Shown: piece after piece, positions 24,627 through 37,016 of the stretch
How positions within the stretch are numbered: position 1 is the first letter of the stretch
How the letters are laid out: every line of letters begins with the position of its first letter
From: Blastobasis lacticolella
Lineage: Eukaryota; Arthropoda; Insecta; Lepidoptera; Blastobasidae
Length of the DNA stretch: 64,000 bases
Direction of reading: 5' to 3'
Assembly (NCBI GenBank): GCA_905147135.1
Contig: LR990057.1
Location: 4,340,001 to 4,404,000, forward strand
Notes under the pieces: model-generated
Databases searched by the model: none
The model's input: only the letters and a program-made list of their open reading frames with translations
What the model was told of the DNA's origin: nothing
Made by a program: the position numbers and the translations under genes

Positions 24627-25929
24627 ATGTTTGCTTCAAATTAAATAGGTACTAAAACAAAATCTGTGATATCTAGACAGTAGGTTCAACGAAATTTAAG
24701 AATTAAAAGTTATGAATGTTATCATCTCGTTTTTATTTCTATTATTTTAATCATCTTTGCTGGAAAAAGGTATGATACATAAGCAGAAACTTAAAGAATA
24801 TTCCTGTGCAGTTAAGCTTACGGCTTTCCTGATGGTAAGCAGTTACCGCAACATAAGGACTTTTGAAATGCCTGGTATACCACTCCCATGCTCCTGGGTC
24901 GCAGGAGCAAATTGATCACCAATCCGGCTATCGACATATTATTCACATAAGGCAATACACACCATCATTTTCGGGAATCGAACTCTGTACAAAGACCTCA
25001 ATAGCGATTCCCGGTCGTCACTACTCTACGCTTTTCTTGTAAGAAACGGGGTCAAACTGCCTGGTTATGAATGTGGAGTGTAGCAAACGTTACTACATGG
25101 CCATCTTAGCGTTAATGTCTCGGGACACGCGTGAGGACCCAGAGTCTGCGGGAGTGGAGCGACTGCCATCTATCCTCCATGACCCTGGTAACTGGGGAAT
25201 TTGACCATTGGATCATGGTTACACATTCAGTCGCCTGAATGTGCATGTATCAGTCACCACAATGTTTTCCCTCACCATAAGAGCATTGGTTAATGTTTAA
25301 CTAATGTACCTACATAACTCGGGACAGAAAATTGTCATTGGTATATAGCGGCACGGGGGCCCGGACCCGGTACCTGGGGGTACGAGTTTAACCTTTAACC
25401 ATTAGGCCTCCCGCGCGGTGGCACGACATGGCAATGGGTGCCAGCTAAATGGGACCGGCCTTTGTAGAGATCTCTTGGGAAGGATTTGAGAAAACACTGC
25501 TGCTTGTTTACTAATCTTCAAAGGATGTACAGCTAGTCGGTCCACCGATGTCAGTGCCGTGAATGGAAGGGGCGGAGTAGTGACCTTTTCCTTAGGATCA
25601 ATTATTCATGATAGCAAATTCACACATCTCAACATTGTTAATTAGAGATGAAGCAGATATCCAGTTACTATACCGACCAGATAGTGAAAAAATATACGAA
25701 AAGTACATTCATAAAAGAAGAAATAAATCATGTATAAAGTTCTCGCGCATTACACTGTTGATATAAGGGTGAATTTGCAACAATACTTTTAAATAATTTG
25801 GTTCCACTCTACGCTGGCTTGACTTGACCCTTACTGAACTGAATATTCTAATCACATTACAATATGGGGTTAGATATGATCTAAAAATTAAACGAGCCAA
25901 TTTAGATTGTAGTCCTTATATTGATAAGT
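24627..25929. other. intergenic between convergent FLCN and RpL18
   Basis: Holds the 3' ends of FLCN (ATTAAA at 24640) and RpL18. It also holds a copy of the dispersed repeat family C at about 25084-25345 and further repeat-like sequence to about 25600. No gene is supported. Confidence 0.5.
25084..25345 (+). repeat. dispersed repeat family C, full-length-like copy
   Basis: The consensus order is 'cgttaatgtc', 'gcgactgccatct', 'ttggatcatggttacacat', 'cagtcgcctgaatgtg', 'ttttccctcacc', 'gagcattggttaatg', then 'acataactcgg'. Related copies on either strand occur at about 26225-26310, 31288-31502, 33000-33130, 39700-40010, 45685-45908, 47040-47190 and 62866-62945. Probably a LINE- or tRNA-derived element common in Lepidoptera. 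Confidence 0.65.
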
Positions 25930-28345
25930 TTACACATTAGAACGACGGCTAGGGCGCGCGCGCTCGTGGCCCTTTGTACGGACGTAGGGCTTCGTGTGTG
26001 ACCTCGGTGCTCCGGGAGCAGGTCCGAAGTGGCGCACGGCTTCACGGGCATTGCGACGGCCCTGGATCAACACAGTCTTGCGGCCGGTGGGCGCACGCAG
26101 AGCCAGCTGATCGAATGTTAGAAGTTCACCTGGAAAATAAATAAGAATTTTCATATATGAAACAAAATGTCTTCAAGGTTGCGGGATTGTTGATGCTTTC
26201 TTTCTACTAGGTATTTTAGAATGCTCATTAGGTCACTATAGACGAACCCTGGGCCCTCGCGTGCAGCGCGGGGGCGCAACCGCGACATAACGCCAAGATG
26301 ATGATTTGTCACTAGGTCAAGACATAGGTGGGAGGAGGATGCAGGATAGATTGGTGTCTTCCACATTCTGAGCCCAGTGGCCCTAGCACAAGTGTGTCCG
26401 CGACAAAGTTCGCGCCGCGAGAGAGCGTTTGTCTCTTTCTCTCAATACTAAGATGAAAGAGATAACAATAAGCTCACTTATCGCGCGCGAGAGCAACTTG
26501 TGCTAGGCCTACAGTGTGAGAAAATTACTTTTTATCACTGCAGAACCAATTACAAAAAGAAAATTTGTCTGGTTCAAGACTAAAGGCGCATTTTCATTGG
26601 TCGTTTCATTGGAGATTTCTGTAACGCATGCCATAGGGCCCGCATGCGGGGAACCGTTTACATTGGTCGTTAGCGCCCGTATGCGGGGTACGGTAGATTT
26701 TTGTAACGCATGCCATAGGACCCGCATGCGAGGAACCGTTTACATTGGTCGTTAGCGTCCGCGTGCAAGGTGGGAAAGAACCGTGTTGACTGATGACGTC
26801 TAATGACCGAGGTGCTATGAGGGAGTCCTGAATGCTTTGTATCGACCAAGTTATCGACTGACTAATTTTATTGGTCGTTATCCTGAATGCTGTAAGTCCC
26901 CGCACGCATTGAATCGACCGAGTTATCGACCGATGAATTTCATTGGGCGTTAGCCCGCATGCTGGAAGTCCTCGAATTCGGGCTAACGACCAATTTATCG
27001 ACCAATGAAAATGCGCCTTAATAAATGAAAGTTTTTGTTTAATTTTAATTATAGATTTCCTGTTGATTTTTGTTGTCATGTTCATCTATAAATTTATATT
27101 TATGTAATGTGCAGGTTAGATATAAGCACAAGTAAAACAAACAGCAAAACTGACTGCATCAAAGCTGATTTTGATGAAATTTTTCAGATTATTCTTATGA
27201 AGTTTGGTTCCATTGTACAAAGATGATAGTATGAGATACTCTCTGAGATCTCTACTTTAAAAATAAACAGAAGAAGCAGTGTAACACATTAGATAAAAAG
27301 AAAAACACATTAGGTATAAATAGTGCCAGAAAATTGAAATGTTATCCATCCTGAAAATTGCATTGAACTTTTCTGAATATAGGTGATAGGAATTTTCACC
27401 ACGCTGTAGTAGAACTTCTCGTGCTCTACTCATGGATAATTAAACCTTACTATAACCCTTATAATATACTCAATCTCTGATGTCATCTCTCTAGAACTTC
27501 AATGGAACCTGTATTATTATTATTCTGCATTCATTCAATATTTTTGGTTTGATTGATGGATAAGCAATGTTGTTATCATAGTCATAATATAACTAAGACT
27601 GACAAAACACAATGAATTTACGAGAAACAAGTATTTACAATAAAAATAAACAGAATTATTTTATTTTCTTCTACTTTCACTATCATGTATAGGTTATGTT
27701 GGTGTGTGATTGGACACATTGTTATGATGCACAAAACCAATGCACTTACCTCCTGCAGCCAAGATGCGGGCACGGGCCCTCTCGGTTACGTGGAGAGCGG
27801 CCACGGTCAACTTCGGGACCTTGTACAGCCTCACGTCATCGGTGACAGTGCCTACCACCACGGCAATCAGACCTTCACGAGTGGGCTTCTTCATGTGGCG
27901 TGACACACGGGACAGCGAGATTGGCGGCCGGTTGATGCGGCTCATGAATAAACGCCGCAGGATAATCTGGTTGAACTTGGCATTTGTACGCCTGGCCAAG
28001 TATCTGTATAGCTGTCAACAAAAGTTGAGGTTAGGTTATGTTTAGGTTGGTAGGTCACAAAACTTAGGCATTCTGGTAGCTATGATAAAAACAGTTTTGT
28101 AAATTGTCTTTATTTGTTTTCACTCACCTTTACCAGCAATCTCAAGTACACATCCTGAGATTTGACTTCGGTACGCCTGACTTTCCTGTCATGTTTGTGG
28201 TTGATGTCGATACCCTGAAATAAACAAATGGAGACATTTTGATTGCACTGATATTGAAACTAGACACCAAAAACATTCACTTTTCACTAGCATTACTGTG
28301 ATTTTCTTAGATTTATTTCAAAATTCTTTTAACGAAACTCACCAT
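25930..28345 (-). CDS. RpL18: 60S ribosomal protein L18 (eL18)
   Basis: Structural protein of the large ribosomal subunit. Four exons: 28345-28343, 28214-28128, 28011-27750 and 26129-25930, giving 552 nt and 183 aa, as expected for the family. The first exon contributes only the initiator ATG before the GTGAGT donor. [20 protein letters not shown] is the conserved N-terminus. [18 protein letters not shown] and [20 protein letters not shown] follow. The C-terminus ends [14 protein letters not shown]...RRSNV. The last intron is long and filled by MITEs and repeat family C. A pyrimidine-rich 5' leader precedes the start. It is divergent from KLHL10, about 510 bp away. Confidence 0.97.
26382..26508. 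mobile_element. MITE family B, copy in the RpL18 intron
   Basis: About 127 bp with ends CCTAGCACAAGTGTG and the inverse of CCTAGCACAAGTTGC. The same family as 2622-2744. Subterminal CGCGAGAG motifs are shared. Non-coding. Confidence 0.65.
26584..27018. mobile_element. PIF/Harbinger-like MITE
   Basis: Terminal inverted repeats AGGCGCATTTTCATTGGTCG and CGACCAATGAAAATGCGCCT are flanked by a 3-bp TAA duplication (26581-26583 and 27019-27021), as PIF/Harbinger elements make. The 435 bp interior has repeated units such as 'aaccgtttacattggtcgttagcg' pieces and 'aacgcatgccatagg'. It is in the last RpL18 intron. Confidence 0.65.
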
Positions 28346-28375
28346 CTTGACAATCGGGAGGAAAAGAGACCGTAG
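28346..28375 (-). promoter_or_regulatory. pyrimidine-rich 5' leader (TOP-like) of RpL18
   Basis: On the minus strand the sequence just before the ATG reads CTCTTTTCCTCCCG, the kind of 5' terminal oligopyrimidine tract used for growth control of ribosomal protein mRNAs. The exact transcription start is unknown. Confidence 0.5.
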
Positions 28376-28856
28376 ACAAAACAAACCTTTGACAGCTGTT
28401 ATTGATGTTGCCAGAATCTAAAATACTCCACTAACCATAGATTATATTAATTAAAGTTTATCTACACGATAGGCCAACACAAATATAGTAGGATATGGAT
28501 CATCATATGAAAACCACGGATAACTATACACATTGCCAGATTAAAGTGTAGGGGCGACGAATGCGCTGGCGAATATGGTGATGGGATGATGATGACCCCT
28601 CGCAGAGGGCCCCACAAAGTTTGCGATCATGATGGTCTATCGTGTAGAAGAGCTATTAGGCAATCTTTACAAACGCCTTTTCTATACGATTGCTCTATTC
28701 TACGAAAAATTAAAATTTAGTCGTAGGCAGGAATTTATGGAACGGACAGATGTCAGATTTGAATTTGAATGACAGTAGGTAAACAAAAGAATTCTGATTA
28801 CCAGTTCTGTCACCCCGACAGATAAACAAGTTTCGACCGCCGTTTTTTCGAAAGGG
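28375..28856. other. divergent intergenic region RpL18/KLHL10
   Basis: About 480 bp separate the RpL18 leader from the KLHL10 start codon. It is AT-rich with no clear TATA box. It may act as a shared promoter region. No gene is seen. Confidence 0.4.
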
Positions 28857-31800
28857 ATGGAATTTAATTCGAAACATCGAAAATTATCCAAAACTAAAAA
28901 TTCTGTCCGTATTCCCTCATCCACGAAACCCCGATTAACTAAAAAGAAGGTAGTTACTCGAAAACGGAAATGTGTGTGTCTTCCTGAAAATTACTCGGTA
29001 GTAGAGTTCCCGGCGATTTGGAATGAATTACGACAGAACGGCCAACTTTGCGATGGTACGATTGTCTGCAGAGATATGAAATCAATAAGAGTGCATCGAG
29101 CGATACTTTCAGCGGTTAGTCCATATTTCAAAGCAATATTTATAAACTCATTGAAAAAAGGAGAGCCCGAGGAGACCGAAATATTTGTCGATGTCCCTAG
29201 TTACTACATGAGTTCAATTTTAGATTATGCTTATACAGGGACATGTATAGTATCGTCAGAAAACGTAGAATATTTATTGCCTTACGCGGACCAATTTGAC
29301 GTGGTTGGTGTTATTCAATTATGTTGCCAATATCTCCTTCGAGAGCTGAGGCCACACAACTGTCTTGGAATATTTAAATTTGCCAGATGTTATTTTTGTG
29401 GTGAATTAGAAAAGAAAGGAAAGTTATATATAAGACAGAACTTCTCCAGAATATTAAAAGAATGTAGTGAATTCAAATCGCTTTCTTACGAGGAACTAGA
29501 GGATGTACTCAGAGACGATGAGTTAAATGTAAGAAATGAAGAAATAGTATTCCAAGCAGTTAAGACATGGGTAGAACATGATTTAGAAGTTAGAAGAAAG
29601 TTTATTCCAGCATTATTAACTTGTGTTCGATTTGGTCATATAGGATACAAATACTTCAAATCAAAAATATTGCAATGGCAACCAGTTGTTGAAGACGAGG
29701 TACATGATATTTAATTAATAAATTAATTACATTGCTGTTACTGTAACTGCATACTTTTATGTTACTGCACACTATAATGTAAAAGTCCCTAATTTTCGTT
29801 TTTAGAAATGTCAAGAGGCCTTATATCCTGCCGTAGTATTCCTTACAGTATTAGACTCAAGGCCAGGAACGGAGGCAGACTTGAATGACCCATTGGCAAG
29901 GCCTCGAATACCATACGAAATATTATTCGCAGTCGGCGGATGGAGTGCCGGTAGTCCGACAAGTTTTGTTGAGACGTACGATACCAGGTATTATTAATAA
30001 AACTTATTACTAAAACATATTACAGGGTTAGTATTGTTTTATGCATGCAATTGCGTCGAAATATCGAGGTAAAACAATACTAACCGTGGTAACAAACCCG
30101 ATATGTGTTTCACAGTGTAGTGAATAACCACGGATGAAAACCCTATATTTTATTACAAAACTACACTGTATTAATTTTTAAAATAAAACACCAAAAATAA
30201 CTTGGTAAAACTGGTAAAAAGTAAAAGCTCATTTATACCATTCTCCTTTCGTCAACTCGCCAACCACACGAATGTGTAAACGCGCCGTAACCTTGTAGGA
30301 TGCCTATGATCCCATATCCGGCGGAAGTAGAAAGACGTGCCATTTTTTAAAAACTTTCTTGACTTGTTACTGTGTTGTAACTAATGTTTTTGTAATAATT
30401 TGCTATCGATGCAGTATTATCGAATAAGAATTCACTGTTATCTTAGTGTTTCGTATTTTTGTAACTAAATCCATATCCTCTTGCAGAGCCGATCGTTGGT
30501 TCCTATCAATACACATGGACTTGACTCCCCGTGCGTATCATGGGTTGTGTACGCTACATAATTTGATCTACATGATTGGCGGTTTCGACGGTAGCGACCA
30601 TTTCAACACTGTACGGTGTTACGATCCAGTGGGTAATACTTGGCATGAGAGGGCTTGTATGTATCAAGCAAGATGCTATGTCAGTGTTGTTGCCCATGGT
30701 AATTACATAATTATGATTTAGTTATTTACCTATGGAAAAGATAGTACTAAAATCATTAAATTCTAAGTCAAATAGTAGACTATCGTGGTCCGTACATAGT
30801 CTATAACAAAGTCTCTTTCCGCGTCCGTTTCTGTAGGTATATACTTAGGTTAACTTCTCCCAAAACACGCAACGGATTTTGGTGTGGTTTTCACTACCAT
30901 GTAGTGAATTTCTCCCGTAAGGTTCTTATGTATAGGCAAAACATGCATAATATAAACCCCGTTAACACCCGTGCGAAGCCGTTATCTCTATGAGAGATAG
31001 CTTGACCTTTAAAGATATCCTAGTGCTGGATGGTGCTGCTTCCGGCACAGTAGAAGTGTCAGGCCAAGCATTAGTACCTCTATAGGCCGTGAAAAGAGCA
31101 GCATCAGCGTTTCCACATATGAGGACGATCCTCAAGTCCTGCATTTGACCGTATCTCACCCGATGAGAAATGACCGATTAAGTCGAGCATGTAGCATGCT
31201 TGCCTAGAAGACACCTATTCACTCTTGACTTGAAGATTCGGGAGGTTATTTTTGCGGGAAAGAGCAAACTGACAAAGTCACTGTTTTATTAACCGATGCT
31301 CTTACGGTGAGGGAAATCATCGCGATGAAACGAATGTGTAACCATGAACCAATCTGGCCAGGTTCCCCTATTAACAGGATTACGGAGGTCAGATCAGTCG
31401 CTCTACTGTAATTACCTTATCTGCCAAATTCTGGATCATGGTCTAGGCAGACTCGGACCCTCGCGTGCGAGAACACAACCGGGACATTAACGCCAAGATG
31501 ACCAACAGTCAACCATGCTCATATTGTTACGCAGAGGGGCTAATATACGCGCTGGGCGGTTACAACGGTCGAACGCGGATGTCATCGGTGGAGAGGTATT
31601 ATCCCGACAAGAATCAGTGGGAGATGACCACTCCGATGAACAAGCAGCGCTCGGACGCCAGCGCCGCTTCTCTCATGGGGAAGGTAACTCATTCTTTTCT
31701 GTTGCGTATTTCGATACAGGGTTCTGTCTGCAGTCTCAGAGACCATAGCGGAAAACCTTGGTCAACCTCGCTTCGCCAACGCTATTAGGAGTCACAACCA

Positions 31801-34077
31801 GGGCCAGCTTGTAGCGGTGCTGTAGTTCTGTTAAGAAATTCTGCTTACAGTACCTTAGAAACAATCAGCCATTCATTCTTCTTCTCCAGATCCAGTTCAA
31901 CTGTTCTGGCCGTTTTATGCTTCAATATTCGATTTGGTCACGGATTCTGAATGACACCACATTGATTGCGCATCATTTTGGCTCTAATGTCAAAGTTACC
32001 ATACTATTTTCGTTTCGCTACCATTAAGAGACCTCAGGTAGATTCGGTTTCTGAAGGACCGAGCCAGGCCGAATGGAACGGTTTTGCATAGTACCGATAA
32101 GCCATATAGAATATGGGCCTATCTGGCATGCCTATAGCACCGTGATATCCGACAGAACCTACCTATTCATAGCATGAACACGACACATGTCAGGTATTGT
32201 ACTGATTGGTATAAGCTAGGCGACGAGGCAGACCACCTTATTGCTCTGTAGGTACCTACCTACCGAAGCAAGATTAACTATCTTATGTGAAGAATGGCAA
32301 GTTCTACAGTGAACTGTTAGAGCCTGTTGATGTAACAATTCCATTTAAAACCAGCTAGAAACCTTGATAGACCAAGAGGAGAAAAATATTCAAGCCTACC
32401 TAAACTAAATGGCACTCAAAACTCCAGATCTACATAGTAGGCGGCTTCAACGGCCAAGAGGTCCTGAGCTCAGCCGAGGTGTTCGACCCGGAGACCAAGC
32501 AGTGGAGCTTCATCCGGTCCATGCTGAGTCCGCGCTCCGGGGTCAGCCTCATCGCGTACAGGGACTGCCTGTACGCACTCGGCGGGTTCAACGGATACAG
32601 CCGGCTGAACACGGGTGAGTATAACCCCCAGAGTCCCGAAGCAGAAATATGTGTATATCTGTGTGTATGTCTGTGCTGTAGCATCGCAGCTTCTGAAGTG
32701 ATAGACCGATTTCGATGCAGTCTTCTTGAAACCCGGTTTAATTGATATGGTTCTTAGCTTTGTTTAAGTAAAATTTGTGAAATGTAACGGTCGCAAAAGG
32801 CTACAAGGGCTCAAGCCAGTGAGTTGTTCCGTTAACCATAAAATGGGCAGCAGCGTTTACAGTGTAGATATTTTTTTAAACAATGCGTTCACCTAGGCGT
32901 TGTGATCATGGCAAAAGCCTTCTGATGTGGAGGAGGCTCAAATCCAATAGTTAGCCGTTACGGGCTGTTCAAATTAGGAGTCGATTTCACGATTCCATCA
33001 CGATGATTTCCTTCACCGTCTACATAACTCAGAAAAACGCCATTGTGGCACAAGTGATCGAACTCTGTAAACTCGGCGGAACCTACCTCTCGCTTACGAG
33101 CGACGAGCTACTTAGCCATTAGGGCAGCGACGCTTTCTATCCGAACCAACAACTTCTTACGGCATAAATGATGATGCTACTAATGAGACACGACATAATG
33201 AGACTCGACTAAATGGGACTCGACAAAATGAGACTCGACGTCGCGGAAATAATTCCAGAAATTTATCCGTTTGTCCCAAAGGTGAAAGGTTCAACCCTCA
33301 GCGCGGCGGCGACTGGCAGGAGGTGACGGAGATGTTCAGCGCGCGGAGTAACTTCGCCACCGTGCTGCTTGATGACATGATTTTCGTCATCGGGGGGTTT
33401 AACGGTGAGTGCGGCGATTTTGACTTGCCTGTGTGTTGTGCACATTTACTTGTCACGTGATTAGGTCTGACGCGGTCCGTATGACCGGGAGGTCGATAGG
33501 ACCCTGGATGGAGGAGGGTTTGCTTCTGTGTTGAAGGAGTGAAACATAACGGTGGGGTGGGATTGCTAGCGAAAATTTCTCCCTCGGTACCTCTATATAC
33601 CCTCGATCTTTTCACACCCTTTTTTATAGGTAGGTACTTACTTACCCATACTACTTAGATTCTGGGACTCTAGGACTGGAACTAGATTGGGATTTGGCCG
33701 CCAATGCCGCCATCCACCATTAAGACCTTGTTTTTTTATCCTGTTGTTAGTCTTTAAGTAAGTCTCCAGCCAGGATGACTTACCGAAAGACAGATTTCTG
33801 GGTTAGGATTGGTGTGTACGACAGTCGTATCCACGTCATTAACAGCACTTCCATCCACACTTGGTGACTCTACTCTGCGTTGTCAGGGTCGACGACGATC
33901 CCGCACGTGGAGTGCTACGACGGCGACACGCTGGAGTGGTACGACGCGGCGCCGATGAACCTGAACCGCTCGGCGCTGAGCGCGTGCGTGCTGGCCGGGC
34001 TGCCCAACGCGCGCTCCTTCTCCTACCTCGCCAAGGCCGTGCCCGCCGCCGGCGCCGACCAGGCGCACCACTCGTGA
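28857..34077 (+). CDS. KLHL10: kelch-like protein 10 homologue (BTB-BACK-kelch)
   Basis: Probable substrate adaptor of a Cullin-3 ubiquitin ligase; KLHL10 acts in the male germ line, including caspase control in fly spermatids. Seven exons: 28857-29699, 29806-29987, 30487-30698, 31535-31683, 32428-32614, 33282-33404 and 33887-34077 (1887 nt, 628 aa; human 608). A basic leader of about 40 residues precedes the BTB domain (LCDGTIVCRD, VHRAILSAVSPYFKAIF). The BACK domain follows (YLLRELRPHNCLGIFKFARC). Six kelch blades show their double-glycine motifs: FAVGGW, YMIGGFDG, YALGGYNG, YIVGGFNG, YALGGFNG, FVIGGFNG. The MNKQRSDASAASL segment is close to KLHL10 rather than other kelch-like proteins. The last exon is GC-rich. 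Assignment to KLHL10 rests on sequence likeness and not on a tree. Confidence 0.9.
30962..31502 (-). repeat. repeat insertions ending close to KLHL10 exon 4
   Basis: A copy of dispersed family C in reverse orientation (about 31288-31502) follows other repeat-like DNA. It ends about 30 bp before the exon 4 acceptor AG at 31533-31534. Confidence 0.5.
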
Positions 34078-34710
34078 GCGAGCACCCCCCGCGCCCCGCC
34101 CGCCCCGCCCCGCCGCTGCGTCCGGAACGCACCCCCCCCCGATTCGAATTCAAATTTTTGGAATCCCGGCTTCCGGCTCCGCCCCGCGTCATATTGGAAC
34201 GTGAACATACTGTGATATTTTGATTGTAAATAGCGTTTTGTGTATCTATTTTATTATGTTTCTAACGAGAATCATGGTTCAATCATTATTTTATTGTTGT
34301 ACAGAATCAAATCGTTGTTTTTGTAGTTATTATTTTACGCGCTCGATCGTCGGCTCGATTTGTATAAAGCGCGCGCAAAACGATCGAAAATCCCCGATGT
34401 CTCCGATTAATTTTAGAGTTTATTATTTTAAAAGCGAGGGATTTGTTGTGAAATTGCAAGTTTTTGTATGATGTAGTTTGTGATAAATTTTATTTTGGTA
34501 TTTTTGTGTATAGTTCGCGCCGCTCCAATCAGGGCGGTCGCGGTTTGGAAGCGTGTACGGTATTGCGGGCGTCCCTCCGTCGCGGTATTGTTGATATCTG
34601 TGATATATTTTTCACTATCAATTTAATTAATAGAAAATTCAAAAAATTGTAAAATTTCTTTTTTACTGAGAAAAATTTACTGTACTGACTGAAATATGGA
34701 GAAATTCACA

Positions 34711-34716
34711 AATAAA
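34711..34716 (+). promoter_or_regulatory. candidate KLHL10 polyadenylation signal
   Basis: AATAAA on the plus strand, 634 nt after the KLHL10 stop codon in AT-rich sequence. No earlier plus-strand AATAAA is evident. Confidence 0.45.
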
Positions 34717-34879
34717 GAAAAACGAATCTAGTAAAAGATTATTTTATTTCACCTTGGTAAATAGGTACAAAAATTCTGCCCGGCCCGTGCTCCACCTAGG
34801 TCTTCACCTGTGTGAGGCATGGGAAAGAGTGGAATTTAGTGGGTCCAAAGGGGAAAACTCGGCTTGCATTGCACAGACC

Positions 34880-35085
34880 TTCACCTCCGTCTGATTAGGA
34901 TAGATTGGATCGGCGCTTGCGGCTTTTTCCCATCCGCCCCACGCAAGGGGCGCATAATCGGCCCGCCGTGTAAGGCAAGCGGCTGCCGGAGCAGTCGTGA
35001 ACAGCAGATACGAACCCGGTACCTCTCACTTATGAGTCTGACACTCAACCGCTCGGCCACCGACGCTACCCCCAACGGAAGGTTG
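34880..35085 (-). repeat. tRNA-derived SINE
   Basis: On the minus strand a tRNA-like head has an A-box-like GGTGGCCGAGCGGTT (35061-35047) and a B-box-like GGTTCGTATC (35016-35007), followed by a GC-rich body. The spacing matches RNA polymerase III internal promoters. It lacks a proper acceptor stem and CCA-flanking structure, so it is a SINE and not a tRNA gene. Confidence 0.65.
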
Positions 35086-35582
35086 TATTTGGACGTTATG
35101 CATTTGTATTAATAGGATCGATCTTACACTACAACTATTTTAGTTTCTTCTGGTTTGAAAATACTAAATAGATAGGTACTACAAGTAGGTACCACACCAC
35201 GTAGTAATGATAGTAGCATACCAAAGTACTTCGAATTGAGCAGCTCGTCGAGTTTGGTATGTAGGTACTCGTGCACGAAGCCGGGGTGGGTCGCTACTTT
35301 GTAATCAGAATGTAGGTATTTAGGTAAGTATATAGTATACCAAGCGCGAGTTCATGTTCATGGGGCACCACCGAACTCGCGCGCGCACAATAGGTTTTAA
35401 GAGATATAGGGCATATCCCGTTCGAACTGGAGGAGAAACACAGATCTCCACCTAACAAAATACTAATTTAAATAGTATTGTGTTCCTGCCGGAGAGTAAG
35501 GTCTCCAGTGGCATTTTCCTTTTTCCTGTCTGACGTGGTACCTATATAACTGGACAACGCTTCGGCGAAACCCCTGTTGTCG

Positions 35583-35660
35583 CTAAAATCTAAGGCAGCG
35601 GTGACCACATTCCATCAGGCCCGCTTGCTTGTTTCCTTCCTTATGACATAAAAAAATGGG
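35583..35660 (+). repeat. lepidopteran SINE 3' end (family D)
   Basis: Shows 'ggcagcggtgaccac' then 'catcaggcccgcttgc', 'ttatgacataaaaa'. The same end recurs at about 38098-38170, 55233-55315, 59375-59455, 60014-60095 and, more diverged, 63262-63330. It is a common SINE tail in moth and butterfly genomes. Confidence 0.6.
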
Positions 35661-37016
35661 ATTGGTTGTAGGTACGTACCAGTCAGCTATAGAGTGTAAG
35701 CTAATGTTCAAGGCATTACCATTTATTAATTCAAGTGAGGCTACACGGGTGACCAAACTTGCGTGTGCGGTGCTACACCACCAACCATGCACCACCTTTT
35801 TTGGTGCCCTTTGTGCCCTAACACCTGCACAACGAAAGACCTTTACGAAGCCATTAAAAGGGCAGTGTGCGGGGCCAAATTTTGGGCGTTAGCCATCGTG
35901 TCGCTAAGAAGAAGAAAACGCTCCCGGCATTAGTAAAGAAAATTAGTGCCGGCAGCGTGGTATAATCTGATTGAGCATCCATCATACAAATATGCGAGTG
36001 TTATTCCGAGTGCCAAATTTCTGGCAATCCAAAACGGTTGATGCAGTTAGGTACGACTGACCATTCTAAATCTCATTTTCTCCCGAATGTCAATGCCCTG
36101 ACTATAACGATTTTCAAAGTAGGGGTCGCACGGATATTCTGATAAACCCACAACAAAAACAGAAAAGTACTAGCTGGGCACAAAAAGTTTCGACCCTTAT
36201 GGAAATTCAGTTCTTATTACCGTATAGAAAATAAATAAAAAGAAAGAACCCTAATCAACCTCAAGTTTAAAATATTCAAAGCCGCAAGAACGAGCCTTGT
36301 GTTATACATTTGAACTTTCAGTTTATATGGCAAAAGAGCCTGTGTTATTTTGTTTATTTGTTGTGGTTTAGTAGGTACCTATTAGCATTAGGCCTAAAAT
36401 AGATTTGTTTTGTTATCTTCGTTTGTTTGATTGGAAAGAAATCCCTTCATCGAGTTTCGTTCTGCACAACCGATCAATCAGTTGGTTTGATTGGAAAAAA
36501 TCCCTTATCGAGTTTCATTCTGAACACACCAGTTGGTCGGAGTGGAAAGACAGATAGATACCTACGGGTATATTTTTGTACGTAATAGGTATCTACTACT
36601 GGCCATCGTTGTAGTATTGAATACGGAAAGATGTTTTTGCCCGTGTTAAGTATTATTTTCTTTCGAAGTTGTCCGTAGTACCTATATATCCGTACGTAGG
36701 TACCTAGGCTATTAGGTTACGTACAAAGAACAAAGCGGAAACCTAGTCGTCGCCACAAATCAATAATTGTAACTGACACCTTTTACAAATAAAAGTTCCC
36801 GCGACAAAAACCTGTGTCGATCGGCCGACCATGTGTGTGTTTTCGTGAATCATCGTACCTACGTAGTGAGGCAGCGAGAGTGCGCCGGCCGTGCGTATAT
36901 TTACTACCGGGAGTACCGGGGGAGAGTGGGGTGGGCGAGCCTCCCCGCGCCACCATCGACCGACCGCGTCGGGGCGTAGTGTCCCCGCTGCACTCTAGGC
37001 GTGTGTTTCTCCAGCC

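Larger units (their letters stand above)
34717..37016. other. intergenic KLHL10 to SDR gene
   Basis: Contains a tRNA-derived SINE (34880-35085), a SINE 3' end at 35583-35660, many TAGGTAC-type runs, and a tandem duplication of about 60 bp near 36420-36535 ('tttgattggaaa..aatccct..tcgagttt' twice). About 36780-37016 is the GC-rich 5' leader of the next gene. No other gene is seen. Confidence 0.5.

Noticed and set aside
33839..34223. Arg/Ala-rich frames on both strands around the KLHL10 stop
   Set aside because: They are shadows of the GC-rich last KLHL10 exon, whose kelch frame continues in phase from the previous exon.
34988..35075. Possible tRNA gene
   Set aside because: A and B boxes are present but no acceptor stem pairs properly and extra GC-rich sequence follows; a tRNA-derived SINE explains it better.
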